Shown in pieces: positions 6,269 through 11,633 of a stretch of 11,633 nucleotides of DNA. The position numbers were made by a program, and so were the translations under genes. Numbering within the stretch: the first letter of the stretch is position 1; every line of letters begins with the position of its first letter. Source of the DNA: JBOFMT01 sp051658525 (GTDB lineage Bacteria > Bacillota_I > Bacilli_A > Erysipelotrichales > Erysipelotrichaceae); contig JBOFMT010000128.1 in the NCBI GenBank assembly GCA_051658525.1, positions 1-11,633 of the forward strand, read 5' to 3'. Under the pieces are notes generated by a model that saw only the letters and a program-made list of their open reading frames with translations, did not search any database and had not been told where the DNA came from.

Positions 6269-6297
6269 GAGGTCTAGTCTCTACTAGACCTCTTTTC
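6269..6297 (+). terminator. Terminator after the flavoprotein gene
   Basis: A perfect 10-bp stem (GAGGTCTAGT with ACTAGACCTC, loop CTCT at 6279-6282) is followed by TTTTCT. It sits between the flavoprotein and tat genes, so the tat genes depend on read-through or on a promoter I cannot clearly see (only a weak TTGTTA at 6308-6313). Confidence 0.88.
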
Positions 6298-6364
6298 TAA
6301 GAAATGATTGTTAAAAAAAGAACAAGCTTTCATTTTCTTTAGAACGATACAGGAAGGTGAAACT

Positions 6365-6721
6365 ATGAATATTGGAACATTAGAAATACTGGTCATCTTA
6401 ATTGTAGGCTTGGTTGTATTAGGTCCGGAAAAAGCACCTTATTACGCTAAGAAAACAGGAAAAGCCCTGACAGACTTAAAAGCCTATTCAAAACAATTAA
6501 CAGATGATATCAATGAAACAATCATTGAACCATTAGAAGAAGCAAAAGCACCATTAAATGAGGTGAAAGCTTCCATTCAAAATCCAATCCAAGATCTTCA
6601 AAAGAATATCAAAGACATAGGAAAGGATTTAAATCCAACAACTTCAAAAGTGAAAACGCAAGAAGTTGTTGCAGCAGATGCAGTACAAGAAATCAAACTA
6701 GAAAAGAAAGAGGAACTATAG
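6365..6721 (+). CDS. TatB-like (TatA/B family) Sec-independent translocase subunit
   Basis: This 118-residue protein has one N-terminal membrane helix (residues 4-21), then the hinge LGPEKAP, an amphipathic helix (KKTGKALTDLKAYSKQLTDDI) and a long charged helical tail. A Glu at residue 7 at the head of the helix, the VLGPEKAP hinge and the long helical tail resemble TatB rather than TatA. TatB-type subunits work with TatC to recognise twin-arginine signals at the cytoplasmic membrane. The frame is open from 6308, but AGGAAGGTG at 6350-6358 sets the start at the ATG at 6365. Its stop is one base before the next gene's ATG, so translation is tightly coupled. Many Bacillota lack a separate TatB, so this could also be a long TatA paralogue. 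Confidence 0.85.
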   Translation: MNIGTLEILVILIVGLVVLGPEKAPYYAKKTGKALTDLKAYSKQLTDDINETIIEPLEEAKAPLNEVKASIQNPIQDLQKNIKDIGKDLNPTTSKVKTQEVVAADAVQEIKLEKKEEL

Positions 6722-6722
6722 T

Positions 6723-6893
6723 ATGTTTGGAAAATTAGGAACACAAGAATTATTGGTTATATTATTAATTGTAATTGTCGTATTTGGACCTACACAATTA
6801 CCTAAATTAAGCAAAATGTTTGGACAAACAATGAAAGGTTTTAAAGAAGGGTTAGATACGAAGGAAAGTGAAGATCACTCGAATCAAGCGTAA
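6723..6893 (+). CDS. tatA: TatA twin-arginine translocase pore subunit
   Basis: This 56-residue protein has one membrane helix (QELLVILLIVIVVF), the TatA hinge FGPTQLPKL, and an amphipathic helix containing GQTMKGFKEGL, all diagnostic of TatA, followed by a short acidic tail. TatA oligomerises to let folded proteins cross the membrane after TatC binds the signal peptide. A GAGGA ribosome binding site lies in the end of the preceding gene, about 8 nt from the ATG. The stop is 8 nt before the tatC start. The three-gene cluster lies just downstream of the flavoprotein gene, whose signal is Tat-like. Confidence 0.92.
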   Translation: MFGKLGTQELLVILLIVIVVFGPTQLPKLSKMFGQTMKGFKEGLDTKESEDHSNQA

Positions 6894-6901
6894 GGTTTTC
6901 C

Positions 6902-7651
6902 ATGTCGAAAGAAGTTAAGGAAAGTATGCATGTTGTCGACCATTTAAAAGAACTTAGAAATCGAATTATTATTACGATTATCACCTTTGTAGTTGCAATG
7001 CTCATTGCATTCAATTTTTCAGGAACGATTGTAAATTTTCTTTTAGAACACGGTCTTACACTCGGCTATGAATTTATCTATTTAAGTCCATCTGAACTGT
7101 TCATGCAATACTTACGCGTTGCAATTATATTAGCAGTTGCCTTCAGCATCCCGGTTATCTTTTACCAAATTTGGGCGTTTATCCGCCCAGTATTTGATAA
7201 AAAAGATAACCTAAAAGTACTACTTGCCATGGTCTTTGGTTTAGCATTCTTTTGCTTAGGAGCATTGTTCAGCTTCTATATCGTAAGTCCTTTCTTACTA
7301 CACTTCTTTTATAATATCAATCAATCATTGGATTATATCTCCGCGCAAATCTCAATTTCCAATTATATTGGATTTTACACATCAAACTTCCTAACGTTTG
7401 GTCTTATTTTTGAATTACCTGTTGTTACAACATTATTAACCTATATCGGTATCCTCCAGTCTGATTGGTTAGTACGTATGAGAAAATTAGTCATAGTAGG
7501 AATCTTTGTTGCCGGAGCCATCATTACACCACCTGAAATCATATCTCAGATTATGGTAGCAATCCCAATGATCTTACTTTATGAATTTAGTGTAGCAATT
7601 AGTAAGCTTGTAGATAAAGCAAAAAATAAATACCACGATAATAATAGCTAG
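6902..7651 (+). CDS. tatC: TatC twin-arginine translocase receptor subunit
   Basis: At 249 residues this is full length for TatC. The cytoplasmic N-terminus carries the hallmark HLKELRNRI, with the Glu needed for signal binding. Six membrane segments follow, with the family motifs IFYQIWAFIRP, FGLIFELPVV and the AIITPPEIISQ block before the final helices. TatC is the signal-recognition core of the Tat translocase. Its ribosome binding site is weak (TAAGG overlapping the tatA stop), so it probably relies on coupling to tatA. It is the last gene of the cluster and is followed by a terminator. The likely client is the flavoprotein encoded upstream. Confidence 0.96.
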   Translation: MSKEVKESMHVVDHLKELRNRIIITIITFVVAMLIAFNFSGTIVNFLLEHGLTLGYEFIYLSPSELFMQYLRVAIILAVAFSIPVIFYQIWAFIRPVFDKKDNLKVLLAMVFGLAFFCLGALFSFYIVSPFLLHFFYNINQSLDYISAQISISNYIGFYTSNFLTFGLIFELPVVTTLLTYIGILQSDWLVRMRKLVIVGIFVAGAIITPPEIISQIMVAIPMILLYEFSVAISKLVDKAKNKYHDNNS

Positions 7652-7683
7652 CGAAAACCACAACAAAAGGTACTAGTGCATCA

Positions 7684-7715
7684 AAAAAGCCAGAATAAAA
7701 ACTGGCTTTTTGTTT
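7684..7715. terminator. Bidirectional terminator between tatC and the ABC operon
   Basis: A 10-bp stem, 7684-7693 with 7702-7711 (AAAAAGCCAG with CTGGCTTTTT), has an A-rich loop. T-runs follow on both strands. On the minus strand it is the only clear terminator downstream of the ABC ATPase gene, about 190 nt past its stop. A 7-bp outer inverted repeat (GTACTAG at 7670-7676, CTAGTAC at 7719-7725) flanks it. Confidence 0.85.
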
Positions 7716-7899
7716 TAGCTAGTACTACGAATTCAATGGACCAACTAAGTATGAATGAGAATCGAACATAGCCTTTATTTATGATGTATTTGATATGAAA
7801 GAAAGAAAAATTCCAATACAAAAAGGTGAACTTCTTTTATTATAAGAGCGTGGGTTACTTGTTATGTATGTGATTCGTTAAAAATACCGTATTCACGCA

Positions 7900-8532
7900 T
7901 TACAATGCTTCAACACGTTGTTCATCAATCACATAAAGACGATCGGCAAAAATATCATCTGCCTCAGAGTGCGATGTATAGATTAATATTCTACTAGGAT
8001 CTTCTTTTAGGTAATCATCCAAGAAATTTTTAGCTATTTCCTTAGACTGTTTATCCAATGCATCGAAAGGTTCATCCAAGATTAAATATTTTGGTGTATC
8101 AATCAACGCTTGAATGAGCCGCATCTTTTGTTTCATCCCAAGTGAATAGGTTTTCACTTTTTTATGGATGTCCTTTTCCAAAGAAAAGGTTTTGATTAAC
8201 GTTTGTAATCTCTCTTTGGAACATGTGTTATTTATATTTGCCAAATAGGTTAAGTTTTCCAACCCTGTCCATTGTTTCATAAATTCTGGTGCATTAATAC
8301 TAACTCCAGCCTGTTCAATAAAGTCAGATTTTTTTCTAAGTTTCATTGTTGTATTATAATAAATATCACCTTGATCTGGTACGCTATAACCAACAATGAG
8401 TTTAAGTAACACACTTTTCCCAACCCCGTTCTCGCCTTTTATTTTGTTTTTTTGCTCAACAAACGTGATATTTACATCATTGAAGATCGTGTGATGACCA
8501 TATTTTTTTGAGACATGTTCTAATTTAATCAT
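7900..8532 (-). CDS. ABC transporter ATP-binding protein
   Basis: This 210-residue, single-domain ABC ATPase has a Walker A GENGVGKS (residues 33-40), a degenerate signature SLGMKQ, Walker B YLILDEPFDALD and an H-loop His in YTSHSEAD. The size and the SLGMKQ signature match ATPases of drug, bacteriocin-immunity and peptide exporters (BcrA/NatA type). It is the last gene of the minus-strand operon. Its start overlaps the end of the preceding membrane-protein gene by 8 nt, with AAGGA inside that gene as ribosome binding site. It is expected on the cytoplasmic face, powering the three membrane proteins encoded upstream. The family suggests export or immunity; the substrate is not evident. Confidence 0.95.
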   Translation of the reverse strand: MIKLEHVSKKYGHHTIFNDVNITFVEQKNKIKGENGVGKSVLLKLIVGYSVPDQGDIYYNTTMKLRKKSDFIEQAGVSINAPEFMKQWTGLENLTYLANINNTCSKERLQTLIKTFSLEKDIHKKVKTYSLGMKQKMRLIQALIDTPKYLILDEPFDALDKQSKEIAKNFLDDYLKEDPSRILIYTSHSEADDIFADRLYVIDEQRVEAL

Positions 8533-9244
8533 GATACAATTCCTTTCCTTTCATAAATGAAATTGATATAAACAAACCCAAACCTAGATTTATCAGGGTC
8601 ATAAATAGCAAGTAACGAACTTCATCCACCATACGATTAGAAATCGTAATAAAATTGGTAGAAAAAACAAAATCAAGTAATATGAGTATCATAAATACTG
8701 CATAGGTTAGGATAGCGTAATAGTTTGAAGGTCTTACCAACGTCAATAGACGTATTAGTATAATTGAACTTGTAATAAACATAATAAATTTTAAGAAATA
8801 GAGAACAACAATGATATGTTGTTCTGAAAATGTAAAGTTGATAGACAGAAAGAAGGCATCGAATAGTAGCGATAGCATCAAGATGGTCAAGCTACCTGTA
8901 AAATAGATCCAAAGATTATCTTGGATGCTTTCTTTTACGATATCGAAGATGATAGTCTTTTTTTGTTTTTTATGGAGTTCCATACTAAGAAACGAACTGT
9001 TTTCATTGATGATGGATAATTGTTGATGATAGGCTACATAAAAAAACAATAAAAATACAATTAACATTTGAGGATTAAATTTCTGTAATTGAAAGGACTC
9101 AAAACTATCAAACTGAAGAAATAATACCTTCGTCAATAGGATTGTGCTTCCATTTTGTTGGAGCGGTATTAGAACAAGGAAAAAAGCTAGTATGATAAAT
9201 ATAGATACACTTAGTACCATCGTTCTTTTTCTTAATCCAGCCAT
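8525..9244 (-). CDS. Integral membrane protein, probable ABC transporter permease subunit (third of three)
   Basis: This 239-residue protein has about six predicted membrane helices (near residues 8-27, 60-74, 112-134, 142-164, 173-196 and 212-232) and a charged cytoplasmic loop around 80-105 (ELHKKQKKTIIFDIVKES). I recognise no named family. The topology and the place directly before an ABC ATPase suggest an ABC-2-like permease subunit. The start overlaps the previous gene by 13 nt and has no strong ribosome binding site of its own, which implies translational coupling. The size is close to single-domain peptide-exporter permeases. Confidence 0.75.
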   Translation of the reverse strand: MAGLRKRTMVLSVSIFIILAFFLVLIPLQQNGSTILLTKVLFLQFDSFESFQLQKFNPQMLIVFLLFFYVAYHQQLSIINENSSFLSMELHKKQKKTIIFDIVKESIQDNLWIYFTGSLTILMLSLLFDAFFLSINFTFSEQHIIVVLYFLKFIMFITSSIILIRLLTLVRPSNYYAILTYAVFMILILLDFVFSTNFITISNRMVDEVRYLLFMTLINLGLGLFISISFMKGKELYHD

Positions 9245-9876
9245 TTGTTAATATAACTCGCTTTCTTTGAAATATAGATAAGTAAGATACTAATGATAGC
9301 AATAAGGAAGCTAGCATAACGCAGTATTTCCTCTAGCTGTATGCTTTGTAATAAGGTAAAGATATTGAGGCGATTCAGCATTGCTTCTGGATTGATAATC
9401 GAAACAAAATAACAGCTAATCCATGCAATAAAGAGCAAAACAATACGTGATAATGTGCGCTTTTTCTTGCCAATCATTGCAACAAAGTATGTTATTACAA
9501 TTAAGGTATAGAATATGAAGTTTCGATATAAGAGTGTCATCAGCTTGAAATTAGAATCCATAAGTAAAAAGAGCCCTATTTGAACAGTGGTAAATACAAC
9601 GAATATAATCGCATAGCTGATAGCCTTTTTTTTTAGTTGAAACCACAAATAATCTTCTAGCCGCTTGAAACGATATGCCAAAAGAGAAGGTTCTACTGCT
9701 GTGGACAAATTAATAAACAACAATAGGATGAAGCAAAATGTATAGGCGTAATCGTTTAATATATGAACATAAAGCGAAGGAAATGGTGATGTTGAAGGAT
9801 TTACTAAGATGGTAAACAAGATATTTAGAATGGAGATGGCACTTGCTAAGATAAGCTCTTTTCTATAGTTCAACAT
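9232..9876 (-). CDS. Integral membrane protein, probable ABC transporter subunit (second of three)
   Basis: This 214-residue, very hydrophobic protein has about six predicted helices, with a basic/aromatic cytoplasmic segment between the second and third (YRFKRLEDYLWFQLKKKAISY). No known domain is recognised. It starts 14 nt inside the end of the preceding gene and ends 13 nt inside the next, so all three membrane proteins are probably made in fixed ratio. Its ribosome binding site is weak. A role as a permease subunit of the ABC system is inferred from context. Confidence 0.72.
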   Translation of the reverse strand: MLNYRKELILASAISILNILFTILVNPSTSPFPSLYVHILNDYAYTFCFILLLFINLSTAVEPSLLAYRFKRLEDYLWFQLKKKAISYAIIFVVFTTVQIGLFLLMDSNFKLMTLLYRNFIFYTLIVITYFVAMIGKKKRTLSRIVLLFIAWISCYFVSIINPEAMLNRLNIFTLLQSIQLEEILRYASFLIAIISILLIYISKKASYINKWLD

Positions 9877-10741
9877 ACTTTGTTTTCCAATGAATCAAGA
9901 ACATTCCAATAAAGAAAGGAAGTAGATTGATAAGAATTAAAAGGATGGTATTGAATTGGTCATAACTTCCACTCGCCATAATCGCTGAAGGGTTAACATA
10001 GATTGCAAGTTGTGGAACAACCATGGAAAGGGCAAAACCAACTGCGGATAATCCATAATAATATAGGATAGGAGCTGCGATAACTTCTTTTAATGAGGTA
10101 TCGAAAAGGGCAATCGATTGTGCCAGTGTTGCATAAGCAAAAGGAATGAGAAAAAATCGTACAAACCCCTCTAGTATAAAGTAGAAAAAGGTATAATTTA
10201 AAAATAAGGAGTTTCCAAACAGGTCACTAAATAGAGATCGCTCACTAGACCCTAGTGCTTGTGGAGTAGACACCACGTAGGAGAAACAAATAAATACGAA
10301 ATAAGCAGCAAAAACTACACTTGCTAACGTGAAGGAATGATGTAAAATTTCCCGTTTAACACTTTTTCGATAATTCATTTTACGTATGATGTTTAATTTA
10401 AAGTTGGAATGATAAATCTGATAAAAAGAGATTCCACTAATCGTAGCAAAGAGTGGAATAATGATTTGAAACCATAGGGTTCCAAAAATAACCGTTACAT
10501 CAAAGGTGAACTGCACATTAGACAAGACCGATTTCATGATGTTTATGACCGTTGGCTCAATCACCATACCAACCGTAGTTTCATTATTTCCGAAAAAGTT
10601 TAGACGATACTCCGGGTTAAACATCGATTCTTTTAAGATCCAAAAAATATTTTTTTCATCAAGCACTCCATGTAACATAATCAGAAGGCAAATCATAAAT
10701 AGAGCAATATATTTATAATTTCTTTTCAACCAAAACATCAT
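9863..10741 (-). CDS. Integral membrane protein, probable ABC transporter subunit (first of three)
   Basis: This 292-residue protein has an N-terminal helix (about 10-26), an extracytoplasmic loop of about 50-60 residues, then a block of helices near 84-107, 135-158, 180-205, 212-238 and 260-283. The single helix, large outer loop and helix block resemble ABC-2-type permeases of bacteriocin/peptide export or immunity systems, but I see no diagnostic motif. Two adjacent ATG codons (10741 and 10738) are possible starts; neither has a strong ribosome binding site. A hairpin lies immediately upstream, between it and the small secreted protein gene. Its 3' end overlaps the next membrane-protein gene. 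Confidence 0.75.
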   Translation of the reverse strand: MMFWLKRNYKYIALFMICLLIMLHGVLDEKNIFWILKESMFNPEYRLNFFGNNETTVGMVIEPTVINIMKSVLSNVQFTFDVTVIFGTLWFQIIIPLFATISGISFYQIYHSNFKLNIIRKMNYRKSVKREILHHSFTLASVVFAAYFVFICFSYVVSTPQALGSSERSLFSDLFGNSLFLNYTFFYFILEGFVRFFLIPFAYATLAQSIALFDTSLKEVIAAPILYYYGLSAVGFALSMVVPQLAIYVNPSAIMASGSYDQFNTILLILINLLPFFIGMFLIHWKTKYVEL

Positions 10742-10755
10742 ATTGGCTAACCCAT

Positions 10756-10783
10756 CTTAAGAACCACTTCCATGGTTCTTAAG
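10756..10783 (-). promoter_or_regulatory. Intra-operon hairpin after the small secreted protein gene
   Basis: Perfect 11-bp arms CTTAAGAACCA (10756-10766) and TGGTTCTTAAG (10773-10783) enclose a 6-nt loop. The stem includes the stop codon of the secreted-protein gene and has no T-run after it on the minus strand. It is therefore more likely an mRNA-stabilising or partial attenuation element than a full terminator. Confidence 0.65.
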
Positions 10784-11168
10784 ACTCCCAAATACCTTTT
10801 ACGGTCGTTGTAGGGTTTATGATGTGCTCTCTTCTTGCTCTTAAATAATAATAGTATCCATACATACATGAACTATATTCAGGAATAAACCCTGCACCTA
10901 AATACGAAAATAGGACACTTTCGCTTCTGATTTCACTATTGGAATTTACCACTTGAAACCATTCTTTATGTGAGGTATGGCTTGATGATTGCCAATTGAC
11001 ATAGGCTTGTAAAACATGATCCATTTTTAAGTTTTCTGTCGATTTTGCACTATAACTTGAATTAGCTGTAATTGAAAATCCGGTTTGCAACGCTGATACT
11101 TGAATGGAAGAATAAATAAAATAACCAAGAAATACAGTAGCGAAAATAGATAAGATCAATTTTTTCAT
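10779..11168 (-). CDS. Small secreted protein, first gene of the ABC operon, unknown function
   Basis: This 129-residue protein has a Sec signal peptide (MKKLILSIFATVFLGYFIY, likely cleavage after V-S-A26) and a mature part of about 103 residues rich in Ser, Tyr and aromatic residues. Alternating strand-like segments (HVLQAYVNWQ, EWFQVVNSN, YGYYYYLRARRE, TTVKGIWES) suggest a small beta-sandwich. The YYLRARRE block and the terminal V-x-G-x-W resemble small exported proteins of Bacillota that sit next to ABC exporters, as I remember them; I cannot name a family. There is one cysteine, so no disulfide. It heads the operon, separated from the ABC genes by a hairpin, a layout common for bacteriocin-like structural genes but not proof of one. 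No strong ribosome binding site lies close to the ATG. Confidence 0.8.
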   Translation of the reverse strand: MKKLILSIFATVFLGYFIYSSIQVSALQTGFSITANSSYSAKSTENLKMDHVLQAYVNWQSSSHTSHKEWFQVVNSNSEIRSESVLFSYLGAGFIPEYSSCMYGYYYYLRARREHIINPTTTVKGIWES

Positions 11169-11182
11169 TTTTTAACCTAATA

Positions 11183-11197
11183 AGTTGTGGTACAACT
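11183..11197 (-). repeat. Small hairpin in the leader of the secreted-protein gene
   Basis: A 6-bp inverted repeat (AGTTGT and ACAACT, 3-nt loop) overlaps the end of the only GGGAG sequence in the leader. That GGGAG is 27 nt from the ATG; closer to the start there is only a weak AGG. The hairpin could alter how ribosomes reach the start. Confidence 0.4.
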
Positions 11198-11223
11198 CCC
11201 TTTCTTTGTGTAATATTATGTTA

Positions 11224-11252
11224 AAAGTACCATATAATTGTATTAGTGTCAA
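11224..11252 (-). promoter_or_regulatory. Probable promoter of the secreted protein/ABC operon
   Basis: On the minus strand TTGACA (11252-11247) and TACTTT (11229-11224) are 17 nt apart, with TG-G before the -10 (extended -10). It is the best promoter upstream of the operon. The GC-rich segment just upstream of the -35 (11256-11289) contains an imperfect dyad. Confidence 0.6.
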
Positions 11253-11633
11253 ATGCCCGTCTATCCCAAACCAGGTTGTGGGTCGCCCCTAATTTCTTCC
11301 GATTCATAATCAAACAACGAATTACTTAATGATTAACTTCTTATCTATGAAAACAAAGTATCAAAAAGAAAAAGTGAACAAGAATATATCATTATCAAGT
11401 GTTGAGAATCTAAACTCATTGAATTTGCATAGCTTTGTACCATGCCTACAATTGGAAGCAAGAGATCATAAACTTCTTTACAAAAATTCCATCACTAGAT
11501 AAAAGAAAAATGAGCAATACTCTGATTGAAAACAGAAATAAAGCTATCAAGCTAATAAATTACAGCTTATAACTAGCGAGTTAAACAGAACAATGTAAAG
11601 GGAGAAGTAGTCTGTTTGATCTTATCCTATCTA
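11253..11633. other. Window end without a supported gene
   Basis: A GC-rich patch (11256-11289) with CCC and GGG triplets and an imperfect dyad (11265-11282) lies upstream of the ABC operon promoter. The remainder is AT-rich, with only short open frames (the longest plus-strand one is 57 codons from 11329, without a ribosome binding site). I see no RNA gene or mobile element. Confidence 0.5.

Noticed and set aside
6308..6364. Extended start for the TatB-like protein
   Set aside because: The added residues (KKEQAFIFFRTIQEGET) precede a TatA/B helix that should be at the N-terminus; AGGAAGGTG places the start at 6365.
7670..7725. 7-bp inverted repeat GTACTAG/CTAGTAC flanking the tatC terminator, considered as a small mobile element
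   Set aside because: Arms are too short, there are no target duplications, and the interior is an ordinary terminator.
7759..7845. 28-codon protein-like frame between tatC and the ABC operon
   Set aside because: Too short, no ribosome binding site, no recognisable family; at most a remnant.
9108..10718. Frames at 9108-9317 (minus) and 10506-10718 (plus) within the ABC membrane-protein genes
   Set aside because: Shadows of longer, overlapping and coupled genes.
11329..11502. 57-codon plus-strand frame near the window end
   Set aside because: No ribosome binding site, no domain, and compositional noise typical of AT-rich DNA.
1..11633. CRISPR array, tRNA/rRNA genes, insertion sequences, prophage or riboswitch
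   Set aside because: I found no regularly spaced direct repeats, tRNA-like cloverleaf, transposase motifs, terminal repeats with target duplications, or known riboswitch cores by eye.

Overview
The window reads as chromosomal DNA of a low-GC Bacillota bacterium: AT-rich, strong GGAGG-type ribosome binding sites, sigma-A-like promoters (TTGACA/TATAAT-like, 17-nt spacing), lipobox lipoproteins and many rho-independent terminators. The mix of a GH2 glycosidase, exported flavin-dependent reductase components and a Tat system fits an anaerobic gut member of the Erysipelotrichia or a related class. That placement is inference; no rRNA or marker gene is present.

Layout. (1) Positions 3-1304: C-terminal part of a GH2 glycosidase, entering from outside the window. 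(2) 1351-2424: three small unrelated genes (ABM-domain protein, two-helix membrane protein, VOC-domain protein), separated by bidirectional terminators. (3) About 2425-3195: a long stretch with no gene I can support. (4) 3250-7651: the core of the window. It holds a small FMN-binding lipoprotein, a MerR-type regulator, a divergently transcribed FAD-dependent reductase with a Tat-type lipoprotein signal, and then a TatB-like protein, TatA and TatC. (5) 7900-11168, minus strand: a small secreted protein followed by three overlapping membrane-protein genes and an ABC ATPase. (6) 11253-11633: no supported gene.

How the genes may work together. The FMN lipoprotein and the FAD flavoprotein look like a split version of the FMN-binding plus FAD-binding architecture of extracytoplasmic fumarate/urocanate-type reductases. 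Both would be lipid-anchored on the outer face of the membrane, where the small FMN protein could pass electrons to the reductase for an unknown organic acceptor. The MerR regulator sits between them with an effector-type C-terminal domain. The flavoprotein promoter has the 19-bp spacer and central dyad typical of MerR activation, so the substrate or a related molecule probably induces it. An upstream inverted repeat resembles Rex or FNR/CRP operators and could add redox control. The Tat genes directly downstream would supply the route for exporting the folded, FAD-loaded enzyme. The ABC operon is separate. It resembles peptide or bacteriocin export/immunity sets in layout, but its substrate is not recognisable.
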